Below are positions 25,688 through 35,320 of a stretch of DNA of 64,000 bases, piece after piece. The stretch is from Pseudomonadota bacterium (GTDB lineage: Bacteria > Pseudomonadota > Gammaproteobacteria > Xanthomonadales > Xanthomonadaceae), in contig JAEZYE010000024.1 in the NCBI GenBank assembly GCA_023419315.1, positions 62,001 to 126,000 of the forward strand, in the 5' to 3' direction. How positions within the stretch are numbered: position 1 is the first letter of the stretch; the number at the start of each line of letters is the position of its first letter. The notes below the pieces were generated by a model. That model saw nothing but the letters and a program-made list of their open reading frames with translations, was not told where the DNA came from and did not search any database. A program made the position numbers and the translations under genes.

Positions 25688-27307
25688 TCAGGAATTCATT
25701 TGCTTGATGCCGTACACCAGCGCGTAGGCAATGACGACCACGGCCACGCACGAGGCGCTGGCCATGTTCACGAAGAACCGCTTGTGCTTCAGCTTCGGCG
25801 ACGGATACGACGGAATCGTCGCCAGCAGCGCGGTGCCGTTGAGCTGGCGCTCCAGCTGCCGCGCCGAGCGCAGGCGTGGATCGAAGCGCACGCGCAGGAC
25901 CAGCAGGCCGAGCGGCACGATGAAGGCCAGCGCCAGTCCGCCCAGCGCGAAGTGCATGAAGCGCAGGCCGCTGGGACGCAGCGGGCGCGTGGCCGGATCC
26001 TGCACGCGCATGGTCAGGCCGCGCTTTTCCTGGTCCAGCGCCATCGACACGCGGGCGTTCTCGCGGCGACGCAGCAGGTCCTGGTAGATGTCGCGGTTGA
26101 CTTCGTAATCGCGGGTCAGCTCGGCCAGCGTGCTTTCCGAAGTGGCGATGCGGCGGCCGCGATCGAGTTCTTCGTTGAGCATGTTCTGGGTGATCTGCAT
26201 GCGCGATTCGGTCGCGGCGGCTTCGCGGCGCACTTCGGCCAGGCGGCTGCGCAATTCCTGGTACAGCGGGTTGAACTGGGCGTCGTCGAACGCGCCGTTG
26301 CCGGTGCGGTTCTGGCTGGCCTGGGCGCGGCGCTGCTGTTCCTGCTCCAGCGAACGCTGGATGTCGCTCATCTGGTGGCGCAGGCGGCGCACGTCCGGAT
26401 GCTCTTCGGTGTAGTTGAGCAGCAGCGTGTCCAGTTGCGTCTGCAGTTCCAGCATCTGCGCGCGGTACAGGCTTTCGCGCGTCTGCACCGCAGTCACCGC
26501 GGATTCGCCGGACAACTGCTGCACCAGCGAGTTCTCGCGCGAGCGCTGTTCCAGCAGGTTCATGCGCGCCTGCTCGACCTGAGTGCGCAGTTCGCTGATG
26601 CGGGTGTTGACGTCGGCGGCGCTGCCCGGCTGGGCGTCGGCATTGGCGGAGCGGTAGCGCTGCAGGTTCTGTTCGGCGTCGGTGAGCTTCTGGTGGTAGT
26701 CGCGCACCTGGTTGTCGATGAACTCGAAGGCTTCGCGGCTTTCGCGTTCCTTGGTCGCCAGGCTTTCCTGGATGAACAGTTCGCCCATGCGCTCGGTCAC
26801 GCGGAACGTGCGCTCCGGATCCGAATCGCGGTAGGTGATCTGCACCAGATCCTGGCGCGGGCTGGTGACCGTGGTGTTTTCCTTCAGGTTCTCCAGCAGC
26901 TTTTCCTTCTGCAGGGCGGTCAGATCGTCCTGCGTCCAGCCGCCGCGTTCGAGCGCGCCTTCCAGCACCTTGCGGCTGAAGATCACCTGGCGCGCGATGC
27001 CGGCGCGGTCGGACACGTTGGTCGCCACGGCGCGGCCTTCCAGCAGTGGCTGGATGATGTCGCTTTCCTGCGCCAGGATGGTGGTGGACGAGCTGTAGTT
27101 CTGCCGCAGCAGGAACAGCCCGGCGAGCAGCGTCACCAGTGCGATCGTGGCGAAGATGATCGCCAGCGTCAGTTTGTGGCGGCGCGCTTCCTGCAACAGG
27201 ATCTGCAGCAGTTCGTCGGTGGGCTGCGTGTTGGCGGGCTTGCGGGCGCCGCCAGCGCCGGCCAGGCTCAGCGCCGGCCGACGCGCGGGGAGGGATTCCT
27301 GGCTCAT
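25688..27307 (-). CDS. Wzz/GNVR-type polysaccharide chain-length determinant (co-polymerase)
   Basis: This 539-residue inner-membrane protein has a transmembrane segment at about 47-67 and a long periplasmic, largely coiled-coil region (about 170-420). The GNVR-like segment RDIYQDLLRRRENARVSMALDQEK follows, then a second membrane segment (FMHFALGGLALAFIVPLGLLVL). An extra hydrophobic stretch lies near the C-terminus (NMASASCVAVVVIAYALVYGI). The layout matches the chain-length proteins of exosortase A EPS loci. It controls Wzy polymer length and links to the export lipoprotein. Its ATG overlaps the stop of the export gene by one base (TGATG), and the ATPase gene follows after 10 nt. Confidence 0.88.
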   Translation of the reverse strand: MSQESLPARRPALSLAGAGGARKPANTQPTDELLQILLQEARRHKLTLAIIFATIALVTLLAGLFLLRQNYSSSTTILAQESDIIQPLLEGRAVATNVSDRAGIARQVIFSRKVLEGALERGGWTQDDLTALQKEKLLENLKENTTVTSPRQDLVQITYRDSDPERTFRVTERMGELFIQESLATKERESREAFEFIDNQVRDYHQKLTDAEQNLQRYRSANADAQPGSAADVNTRISELRTQVEQARMNLLEQRSRENSLVQQLSGESAVTAVQTRESLYRAQMLELQTQLDTLLLNYTEEHPDVRRLRHQMSDIQRSLEQEQQRRAQASQNRTGNGAFDDAQFNPLYQELRSRLAEVRREAAATESRMQITQNMLNEELDRGRRIATSESTLAELTRDYEVNRDIYQDLLRRRENARVSMALDQEKRGLTMRVQDPATRPLRPSGLRFMHFALGGLALAFIVPLGLLVLRVRFDPRLRSARQLERQLNGTALLATIPSYPSPKLKHKRFFVNMASASCVAVVVIAYALVYGIKQMNS

Positions 27308-27930
27308 CAGAACGTCCGTTCCGGCACGGTGATCACGTCGCCCGGCGACACCGTGTAGTTGGTGCTCAAATCGCCGCGATTGAGGATGCGATCAAGGCGC
27401 ACGGCGTAGGTGGTGGTTTCCTCGGCGGTCTTGCGATGCAGGTCCGAGCGATCGGCCGCGGCGAATTCGGTCACGCCACCGGCGGCGAGCACGGCGTCGA
27501 GCACGGTCATGCCGGGACGATAGGGCAGCGACACCGGCTGGCGCACGGCGCCGGTCACGCGTACGCGGGAGAGGTATTCGTGGCTGCGCAGTTCGGTCAG
27601 GATGACCGCGACCTGCGGGTCGCGCACGAACGTACCGAGCTTTTCCTGGATGTCCTTGGCGACTTCCTGCGGCGTGTGGCCGCCTGCCGGGACATCACCG
27701 ATCAGCGGCACCGAGATCATGCCGTCCGGACGCACGGGCACGGTGATGCCGAGTTCCGGATTGCGCCAGACAGTCACCTGGACGATGTCGTCGACGCCGA
27801 TGTGGTACGCATCGGTGGCCATCGTGGTCGCGGCGGTCGGCGGCGGCGCACTGTTGCCCGAACCGGTGGCGCATGCGCCGAGCAGCAGCGAGAGACTGGC
27901 GGCGGCGAGGCCGGCAAGGACGCGTCTCAT
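27307..27930 (-). CDS. Wza-like polysaccharide export lipoprotein (Poly_export/SLBB)
   Basis: This 207-residue protein has a lipoprotein signal peptide with lipobox L-G-A-C (Cys20). The Poly_export domain follows: YHIGVDDIVQVTVWRNPELGITVPVRPDGMISVPLIGDVPAGG. An SLBB-like domain comes next (VRVTGAVRQPVSLPYRPGMTVLDAVLAAGG) and the protein closes NYTVSPGDVITVPERTF. It is about half the length of E. coli Wza (379 aa) and lacks the C-terminal membrane helix. That length is usual for the export proteins of exosortase-type EPS systems, where a separate outer-membrane beta-barrel protein is encoded. It heads the export/co-polymerase operon. Confidence 0.9.
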   Translation of the reverse strand: MRRVLAGLAAASLSLLLGACATGSGNSAPPPTAATTMATDAYHIGVDDIVQVTVWRNPELGITVPVRPDGMISVPLIGDVPAGGHTPQEVAKDIQEKLGTFVRDPQVAVILTELRSHEYLSRVRVTGAVRQPVSLPYRPGMTVLDAVLAAGGVTEFAAADRSDLHRKTAEETTTYAVRLDRILNRGDLSTNYTVSPGDVITVPERTF

Positions 27931-27981
27931 CGGTTTTCCCCTGTGGATGTGGACTTGTCAGGGAGAACGCGTGGAAGACGC

Positions 27982-28007
27982 AAAACCGGCCATGCCGGCA
28001 GGGTTTT
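27982..28007 (-). terminator. Weak intrinsic terminator after the epimerase gene
   Basis: On the minus strand, a short hairpin (CCGGC, loop ATG, GCCGG) is followed directly by TTTT, with AAAACC/GGTTTT flanks extending the pairing. It lies between the uronate epimerase stop (28080) and the export lipoprotein start (27930). It may separate the sugar-nucleotide genes from the export operon. Confidence 0.4.
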
Positions 28008-28079
28008 CTGCGTGAAATGACTGAACGCCGGCGGCTTCGGCCGGCGTGGCCGGCGCGCGGAAACGCTGGCCGGGAAGGG

Positions 28080-29087
28080 TCAGACACCGTAGAACGCGCG
28101 ATACCAGTCGACGAAGCGGCGCACGCCGGTTTCGATCGGCGTCGACGGCGTGTAGCCGGTGTCGCGGGTGAGTGCGCTGACGTCGGCGTAGGTGTCGGGC
28201 ACGTCGCCGGGCTGCATCGGCAACAGGTTGCGCTCGGCCTTGCGGCCCAGGCAGTCCTCCAGCACTTCGATGTAGCGCAGCAGCTCGACCGGCTGGTGGT
28301 TGCCGATGTTGTAGACGCGGTAGGGCGCGCTGGAAGTGGCGGGCGAGGGGTGCAGCGGATCGTGGGCGGGATCCGGCTTCGGCACGCGATCGAGCGTGCG
28401 GATCACGCCTTCGACGATGTCGTCGATGTAGGTGAAGTCACGCGTGTGCTTGCCGTGGTTGAACACGTCGATCGGCTCGCCGGCGAGGATGCGCCGGGTG
28501 AACAGGAACAGCGCCATGTCCGGGCGTCCCCACGGACCGTACACGGTGAAGAAGCGCAGCCCGGTGGTCGGCAGCTGGAACAGGTGGCTGTAGGTATGCG
28601 CCATCAGCTCGTTGGCCTTCTTGCTGGCCGCATACAGGCTGACCGGATGATCGACGCTGTCCTCGACCGCGAACGGCAGCTTGCGGTTGGCGCCGTAGAC
28701 GGAGCTGGATGACGCGTAGACCAGATGCTCGACGTGGCGATGCCGGCAGGCTTCCAGGATGTTGAGGAAGCCGACGATGTTGCTGTCCACGTAGGCGTGC
28801 GGGTTCTCCAGCGAATAGCGCACGCCGGCCTGCGCGGCCAGGTTGACCACGCGCTGCGGGCGGAAACTGTCGAACGCCTGTTCCAGCGCGGTGCGGTCTT
28901 CCAGCGCCGCCTGCACGAAGCGGAACCCGGGATGCGGCAGCAGCCGGTCCAACCTCGCCTGCTTCAGCTTGGGGTCGTAGTACGGATTGAGGTTGTCGTA
29001 GCCGAGCACCTCGTCGCCGCGCGCCAGCAGGCGCTCGCTCAGTTGGGATCCGATGAAGCCGGCGGCGCCGGTGACCAGTACGCGCAT
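28080..29087 (-). CDS. UDP-glucuronate 4-epimerase-like SDR
   Basis: This 335-residue extended SDR begins VLVTGAAGFIGSQLSERLL (NAD-binding G-x2-G-x2-G) with the acidic residue of beta-2 in GYDNLNPYYDPKLKQARL, a string typical of UDP-glucuronate 4-epimerases (LpsL/CapI type). The catalytic Tyr and Lys are in YAASKKANE, and the active-site serines in YASSSSVYG. It would convert UDP-GlcA to UDP-GalA; related enzymes act on UDP-GlcNAcA. It is 48 nt downstream of the UDP-HexNAc dehydrogenase gene, so the pair probably supplies uronic acid donors. The start ATG at 29087 gives a full-length protein. Confidence 0.88.
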   Translation of the reverse strand: MRVLVTGAAGFIGSQLSERLLARGDEVLGYDNLNPYYDPKLKQARLDRLLPHPGFRFVQAALEDRTALEQAFDSFRPQRVVNLAAQAGVRYSLENPHAYVDSNIVGFLNILEACRHRHVEHLVYASSSSVYGANRKLPFAVEDSVDHPVSLYAASKKANELMAHTYSHLFQLPTTGLRFFTVYGPWGRPDMALFLFTRRILAGEPIDVFNHGKHTRDFTYIDDIVEGVIRTLDRVPKPDPAHDPLHPSPATSSAPYRVYNIGNHQPVELLRYIEVLEDCLGRKAERNLLPMQPGDVPDTYADVSALTRDTGYTPSTPIETGVRRFVDWYRAFYGV

Positions 29088-29135
29088 GGAAGACCTGGAG
29101 TTGCGGGGGTGTCGGGACGATAGAACGATCGCCGT

Positions 29136-30425
29136 CTAGAGACTGTCGTCGACCTGTCCGCGCGGCAGTGCGCGCTTGACGTCGAATAGTACTGCACCGT
29201 CTCGACCGAACCGGCGGATGCCCGCCGCGCCCAGCGCTACGAATTCACTGTGCGGCACGGCGAGGATCACGGCGTCGCAAGCGGCCGGCTGCGGCTGCCC
29301 GATCAAGGTCAGGCCATACTCGCGCTGCGCCTCTTCGGCGTCGACCCACGGATCGTGTACCTGCACGTTGGCGTTGTAGCTGCGCAGTTCGGCGATCACA
29401 TCCACCACGCGCGTGTTGCGCAGATCCGGGCAGTTCTCCTTGAACGCCAGGCCCAGCACCAGCACGTTCGCCCCGCTGATCTGCAAGCCGCGCTGGCCCA
29501 TCAGCTTGGCCACGCGCTGGGCCACGTGGCTGCCCATGCCGTCGTTGATGCGCCGGCCAGCCAGGATCACTTCCGGGTGATAGCCGATCTGCTGCGCCTT
29601 GTGGGTGAGGTAGTACGGATCCACGCCGATGCAGTGGCCGCCGACCAGGCCCGGGCGGAACGGCAGGAAATTCCACTTGGTGCCGGCGGCTTCCAGCACT
29701 TCGTGGGTGTCGATGCCGAGGCGGTGGAAGATCAGCGCCAACTCGTTGATCAGCGCGATGTTGACGTCGCGCTGCGTGTTCTCGATGACCTTGGCGGCTT
29801 CGGCCACGCGGATGCTGGACGCACGATGCGTGCCCGCGGTGATGATGCGGCGGTACAGCGCATCGATGAAATCGGCCGCTTCGGGCGTGGAGCCGGACGT
29901 CACCTTGATGATGGTTTCCAGCCGGTGCTGGGTGTCACCGGGATTGATCCGCTCCGGGCTGTAGCCGGCGAAGAAATCGCGGTTGAATGCCAGTCCGGAG
30001 GCGTGCTCGATGATCGGCACGCAGATCTCTTCGGTCGCGCCCGGATAGACGGTGGATTCGAAGATCGCCACGCCGCCACGCCCGATGGCCTGGCCGACCG
30101 TGCGGCTGGCGGCTTCCAGCGGGCCCAGATCCGGCCGCTTGTAGGCGTCGATGGGCGTGGGCACGGTGACGATGAAGACGTTGCAGCCGGCCAGATCGTC
30201 CGGATTGGCGGTGAATTCCAGATGCTCCGCGGCCCGCAGCGCCTCCGGCCCGACTTCGCGCGTGTGGTCGTGATGGCGGCGCAGTTCTTCCACGCGACGG
30301 CCGTCGATATCGAAACCCACGGTCGGCAGTTCGCGGCCGAACGCGGCGGCCAAGGGCAGCCCGACATAGCCCAGGCCGATGACGGCGATGCGGATCTGGT
30401 CGAATGTCGGCAGAGGTTGATTCAT
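29136..30425 (-). CDS. tviB: UDP-N-acetyl-D-hexosamine 6-dehydrogenase (TviB/WbpO type)
   Basis: From the ATG at 30425 this is 429 residues. The N-terminal NAD domain has IAVIGLGYVGLPLAAAFG. The central domain carries ESTVYPGATEEICVPI and SPERINPGD. The catalytic Cys lies in GLVGGHCIGVDPYYL. The C-terminal domain has VLVLGLAFKENCPDLRNTRVVDVI. The 'FNRDFFAGYSPERINPGD' and 'LTHKAQQIGYHPEVILAGRRIND' strings are characteristic of the TviB/WbpO group, which oxidises UDP-GlcNAc or UDP-GalNAc to the uronic acid. The frame opens upstream at 30593 but that part is not conserved-looking. It is divergent from galE across a 167-nt promoter region. Confidence 0.88.
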   Translation of the reverse strand: MNQPLPTFDQIRIAVIGLGYVGLPLAAAFGRELPTVGFDIDGRRVEELRRHHDHTREVGPEALRAAEHLEFTANPDDLAGCNVFIVTVPTPIDAYKRPDLGPLEAASRTVGQAIGRGGVAIFESTVYPGATEEICVPIIEHASGLAFNRDFFAGYSPERINPGDTQHRLETIIKVTSGSTPEAADFIDALYRRIITAGTHRASSIRVAEAAKVIENTQRDVNIALINELALIFHRLGIDTHEVLEAAGTKWNFLPFRPGLVGGHCIGVDPYYLTHKAQQIGYHPEVILAGRRINDGMGSHVAQRVAKLMGQRGLQISGANVLVLGLAFKENCPDLRNTRVVDVIAELRSYNANVQVHDPWVDAEEAQREYGLTLIGQPQPAACDAVILAVPHSEFVALGAAGIRRFGRDGAVLFDVKRALPRGQVDDSL

Positions 30426-30592
30426 CGCGCTGGATTCCCGTGGCAGGCGCGCAAAGTCTAGAGGGTGACGCCGGCTTTGTGACGGCGGCGTCCGCCCGCG
30501 CACCGCCGCATTGGCCTGATCCGGCGGAGTTTCCCGTAACACAGGACAGGGCGCCGCATGGGCAGGCGCGTACGGACACGAGGCTTCTTGCA

Positions 30593-31609
30593 ATGCGAAT
30601 CCTGCTCTGCGGCGGCGCCGGCTACATCGGCGCGCATACGTATGTCGAACTGGTGGCGCGCGGCCACCAGGTGGAAATCGCCGACAACTTTTCCAACAGT
30701 TCGCCGCAGGTGCTGCCGCGCCTGCAGCAGATCACCGAGCGCCCGGTGCTCTGCCACACGCTGGATCTGCGCGACAAGCCGGCGGTCGAAGCCCTGTTCG
30801 CCCGCCGCGACTACGACGCCGTGGTGCACTTCGCCGCGCTGAAGGCGGTCGGTGATTCCTGCCTGCGCCCGCTGGACTACTTCGAAAACAACATCAGCGG
30901 CACCATCCACCTGCTGCAGGCGATGCGCACGGCCGGCGTGGGCAAGCTGGTCTTCAGTTCGTCGGCCACCGTCTATGGCGATCCGGCGCGGGTGCCGGTG
31001 CGCGAGGACGCGCCGCTGCGGGTGACCAATCCCTATGGCCGCACCAAGCTGGTCATGGAGGATCTGATCGCCGATCTATGCCAGGCCGAGCCTGCGTTCC
31101 GCGCTGCCAACCTGCGCTACTTCAACCCGGTGGGCGCGCATGTGTCGGGCCTGATCGGGGAAGACCCGACCGGCGTGCCGAGCAACCTGATGCCGTACAT
31201 CTGCCAGGTCGCGGTGGGCCGGCTGGAACGTCTGCGCATCTTCGGCGGCGACTACCCGACCCGCGACGGCACCGGCGTACGCGATTACATCCACGTGGTG
31301 GATCTGGCGCGCGCGCATGCCGACGCGCTGGATCGCCTCGCTCATGGCGAAGGCAACCTCACGCTCAACCTCGGCACCGGCCACGGCATCAGCGTGCTGG
31401 AACTGGTGCAGGCGTTCGCGCGCGCCAGCGGCCGCGAGATTCCCTACGACATCGTGCCGCGCCGCACCGGCGACGTGGCCGAGGTCTACGCCGACGCCGG
31501 CCTGGCCCAGCGCCTGCTCGGCTGGCGCGCGCAACTGGATGTCGAAGCCATGTGCGAGGACGCCTGGCGCTGGCAGTCGATGAATCCGCAGGGCTACCAG
31601 GCGGCCTGA
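30593..31609 (+). CDS. galE: UDP-glucose 4-epimerase
   Basis: This 338-residue SDR begins MRILLCGGAGYIGAHTYVELVARGHQVEIADN with the NAD-binding motif. It has FSSSATVYGDP, YGRTKLVMEDLI with the Tyr-x3-Lys pair, and the GalE-specific RYFNPVGAHVSGLIGEDPTGVPSNLMPY and GTGVRDYIHVVDLARAH. Length matches E. coli GalE (338 aa). It interconverts UDP-Glc and UDP-Gal (and possibly the N-acetyl forms), supplying a donor for the EPS. The long upstream open frame is excluded because the Rossmann motif begins at this ATG. Confidence 0.93.
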   Translation: MRILLCGGAGYIGAHTYVELVARGHQVEIADNFSNSSPQVLPRLQQITERPVLCHTLDLRDKPAVEALFARRDYDAVVHFAALKAVGDSCLRPLDYFENNISGTIHLLQAMRTAGVGKLVFSSSATVYGDPARVPVREDAPLRVTNPYGRTKLVMEDLIADLCQAEPAFRAANLRYFNPVGAHVSGLIGEDPTGVPSNLMPYICQVAVGRLERLRIFGGDYPTRDGTGVRDYIHVVDLARAHADALDRLAHGEGNLTLNLGTGHGISVLELVQAFARASGREIPYDIVPRRTGDVAEVYADAGLAQRLLGWRAQLDVEAMCEDAWRWQSMNPQGYQAA

Positions 31610-31680
31610 CTGGCCGGACGCTGACGCGCCGGGAGTAATGGCGGTTCCAGCGTTCGCCGCGCTGGACGCTGGGCAGGGCT

Positions 31681-32793
31681 ATGGCCGAAAATCGGCCGAA
31701 CCTGCCGGCGATCGCTGTCTTGCCCCTGCAAAAAGCCCAACGCATCGACGAGCAAACCCGGACACGCTTCGGCTTCCGTACCTATCGGATGCGCACGCTC
31801 GGGCTCGGCCTCGGCATGATCTGCGTCGCCTCCGTCCTGCTGGAACATCGTGACGGTCCCGAGCTCTGGGGCCTGCTGCTGTTCAACGGGTTGATCTGGC
31901 CGCACCTGGCCTACTGGCTGGTCGGCCGCAGCAACGAGCCCTTGCAGGACGAGTTCCGCAATCTCACCTTCGACGCCGCGATGGGCGGGTTCTGGATCGC
32001 CGCGATGCGTTTCGATGCGCTGCCGAGCGTGCTGCTGATGGTCATGCTGACGATGGACAAGATCATCATCGGCGGTCCGCGTTTTGGCGCACGCACCTTC
32101 AGCGCGATGGTGCTGACCTGCGTGGCGTCGAGCGCCGCGTGGGGCTTCGCGTTCGAACCGGAAACCAGTTTCCGCGTGGTGCTGGCCTGCCTGCCGTTCC
32201 TGGCGATCTACCCGATGGCGATCGGGTTCTCCACCAATTCGATTGCGCGCAAGGCGCGCATCCAGAAAGACACACTGGAAAAGATGGCGCGCTTCGACGC
32301 CGCCACCGGCCTGATGAACCGTCAGCAGTGGCTGTACGCGGTGTCCACGGAACTGCGCCGCTACCAGCGCTATCGCCGGACGGCCGTGCTGGCGCTGATC
32401 GACATCGACCGTTTCAAGCAAATCAACGACACGCGCGGCCACACCGTGGGCGACAGCGTGGTCGAGGAATTCGCGCGCCTGATGAAGGCGTGCCTGCGCG
32501 ACAGCGATACCGGGGGCCGTTACGGCGGCGACGAGTTCGGCATCGTCATGCCCGACACCAACTGGGAGGACGCCATCCTCGCCGCCGAGCGACTGCGTCG
32601 CCAGGTGGCGGCGTACGCGTTCACCCGTGATGGCCTGCGCTGCACGGTGAGCATCGGCCTGGCGGAAATCGAACCGGGCATGGACGAGGTCAGCGACTGG
32701 ATCGACGCAGCGGATCAGGGGCTGTACCAGGCCAAGCGGCGCGGGCGCGATTGCGTCGCAATCGGCCGGCGCGGTACGCCGATTCAGGACTGA
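31681..32793 (+). CDS. Diguanylate cyclase with MASE2 membrane sensor
   Basis: This 370-residue protein has an N-terminal MASE2 region (residues about 30-185) with several membrane helices and the characteristic opening FRTYRMRTLGLGLGMICVASVLLE. A GGDEF domain follows (about 200-365). The active site is G-G-D-E-F at 282-286 in RYGGDEFGIVMP, and an R-x2-D inhibitory site (R273-D276) lies five residues upstream, so product inhibition is expected. It makes c-di-GMP. MASE2-GGDEF proteins (AdrA/DgcC type) activate cellulose synthesis in enterics, so control of the adjacent EPS locus is plausible but unproven. Confidence 0.9.
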   Translation: MAENRPNLPAIAVLPLQKAQRIDEQTRTRFGFRTYRMRTLGLGLGMICVASVLLEHRDGPELWGLLLFNGLIWPHLAYWLVGRSNEPLQDEFRNLTFDAAMGGFWIAAMRFDALPSVLLMVMLTMDKIIIGGPRFGARTFSAMVLTCVASSAAWGFAFEPETSFRVVLACLPFLAIYPMAIGFSTNSIARKARIQKDTLEKMARFDAATGLMNRQQWLYAVSTELRRYQRYRRTAVLALIDIDRFKQINDTRGHTVGDSVVEEFARLMKACLRDSDTGGRYGGDEFGIVMPDTNWEDAILAAERLRRQVAAYAFTRDGLRCTVSIGLAEIEPGMDEVSDWIDAADQGLYQAKRRGRDCVAIGRRGTPIQD

Positions 32794-32837
32794 GCACGCG
32801 GGATCCGCAGCGCCGGCCCGCGATGCGGCGGCCCGAT

Positions 32838-33673
32838 TTATTCCGCCAGCAGTGACGCGACCACGGCCTCCGGCCGCTTCATCCAGCCGAAATGATCCGC
32901 GCGTGCGCCGAGGGTCGCGGCATCGAGCACGGTCATCCGCTTCTCCGCCTGCGGCAGCTTCTCCAGCAGGCCGGCCAGCGACGTGCGGGGCGCAAGCCAA
33001 TCCCGGGCGAGCAGCACGCCACGTACCGACGGCCGCGCTGCCGCCATCGCCGCTTCGAGATCGACATCCCATCCATGCGCGGCGTAGCGACCGCTCAGTC
33101 CCACGCGCGCCCAATCGCCGATCAGCCCGCGCGCTTCATCACCACCGAAACGCAGTTGCCGGCCCGGGAACGCGCCACGGCGCTGCGAAATCCAGATCGC
33201 GAAACGGTAGAACGCCGGCAGCCACCAGCGGATGGATGGCGGGAACGTCCGCCAGTACGGCGTGCCGCTGGCGACCAGCCACAACTGTTCGAACAGCGGC
33301 GCATGCAGGCCGAGGAAGCATGCGGCGATCTGCCCGCCCAGGCTGTGGCCGCCAATGAACGTGGGCATGTCCGGCGTGTGCGAACGCATCCCGGCCAGCG
33401 TGGCGGGAAGATCGACGTCGAGCAGTTCGCGGTAGGCCCAATCGTTCGCGCGGTCCGGACGCAGGTTGCTGCTGCCGTCGCCGCGCCATTCGTGCAGGTA
33501 CACCGCGATGCCGCGTGCGGCCAGCGCTTCGGCGAACGGCGTGTAATGCCGCGCCGCGACGCCGAGCGCCGGCACCCACAGCAGGCGTGCATGGGCCTGT
33601 TCGGGCACGCGTGCGGCCAGCGTGTAGCGATGACCGTCGTGCGTCAGCACGGGCAGTTCGACGGCGGCTACGC

Positions 33674-33677
<4 letters not shown>
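32838..33677 (-). CDS. Alpha/beta-fold hydrolase
   Basis: This 279-residue protein starts at the ATG at 33677, which overlaps the thiD stop as ATGA. It has the alpha/beta hydrolase pattern: LLWVPALGVAARHYTPFAEALAARGIAVYLHEWRGDGSS (oxyanion region), nucleophile elbow G-H-S-L-G-G (Ser112), and a C-terminal HFGWMKR supplying the likely catalytic His. The substrate is unknown; such proteins are often listed as YheT- or lysophospholipase-like. Co-translation with thiD does not by itself imply a thiamin role. Confidence 0.8.
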
Positions 33678-34483
<806 letters not shown>

Positions 34484-34519
34484 GCGGCCATTGTGCCACC
34501 GCCGCGCCGCGCAGCCGGC

Positions 34520-35197
34520 TCAAGGCGTCGCGCTGCGGTAACGCATCCATTGCCGGTAGGCCAGGTGGCCCAGGCCGGTCACGCCCGTGAGCAACGCCGG
34601 TGCGTACAGCGCCGAATAGCCAAAGTGCCGGAACAGCAGCGCGCCGATGATGCCGCCGGCGAGGAATCCGCTGATGATCAGGCCGCTCAGGGTCAGCCGC
34701 CGCATGGGCAGCGGCATGCCGCGCAGCAGATGGCCCAGGCCGATGCCCAGGTCGGTGAACATCCCGCTCAGATGGGTGGTGCGCACGACCGCGCCGCTGT
34801 ACGTGGTGACCATCGCGTTCTGCAGGCCGCATGCGGTGGCGGCGAGCAATGCGCCCCAGATGTCGTGACGCTCGAACAGCGGCACGGAGGCGATCAGCAA
34901 TCCCGCTTCGAGAACGAGCACGACCCCATAGCGGCGACCGAGTTGCAGCGTCTGGTCCTGGATGATCAGGCCGCTGAGCGTGGCGCCCACGCAGAACGCG
35001 ATCAGTACGCCCCAGAGATGCGCAATGGCGCGCGCGTCGCCCTCGGCGAGCGCAGCGGCGAGCAGCGTCGTCGTGCCGGTGAGATGGGTGATGGCCTGGT
35101 GTTCGAAGCCGAGGAACCCGACCACGTTGACCATGCCGGCCACGCACGCCAGCGCGATGGCGCCGATCCACACCCAGCGGGGCAGCCGGATGCTCAT
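34520..35197 (-). CDS. YoaK-family membrane protein (DUF1275)
   Basis: From the ATG at 35197 this is 225 residues with six predicted membrane helices. It has the DUF1275 pattern: GMVNVVGFLGFEHQAITHLTGTT near the N-terminus, ACGLQNAMVTTYSGAVVRTTHLSGMFTDLGIGLG in the middle, and a short basic tail. It belongs to a widespread inner-membrane family of unknown function. The frame opens at 35266, but the upstream part is Arg/Pro-rich and the membrane domain begins right after residue 6 of the shorter form. Confidence 0.85.
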   Translation of the reverse strand: MSIRLPRWVWIGAIALACVAGMVNVVGFLGFEHQAITHLTGTTTLLAAALAEGDARAIAHLWGVLIAFCVGATLSGLIIQDQTLQLGRRYGVVLVLEAGLLIASVPLFERHDIWGALLAATACGLQNAMVTTYSGAVVRTTHLSGMFTDLGIGLGHLLRGMPLPMRRLTLSGLIISGFLAGGIIGALLFRHFGYSALYAPALLTGVTGLGHLAYRQWMRYRSATP

Positions 35198-35320
35198 GGC
35201 GAGCGCTCCACCCGGCCATTCGGTCGGAGGGCGGCCGGTGCGGGCCGGATGGGCATGGCGGTGCAAGGATTGTCCATCGTGCGAAAGCCCGGCGACGTGG
35301 TGGCGGCGCCGGGCATCGGC

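Noticed and set aside
1..31609. Exosortase or PEP-CTERM substrate inside the window
   Set aside because: I looked for an eight-helix protein with the exosortase Cys/Arg/His pattern and for V-P-E-P tails in all proteins and saw none.
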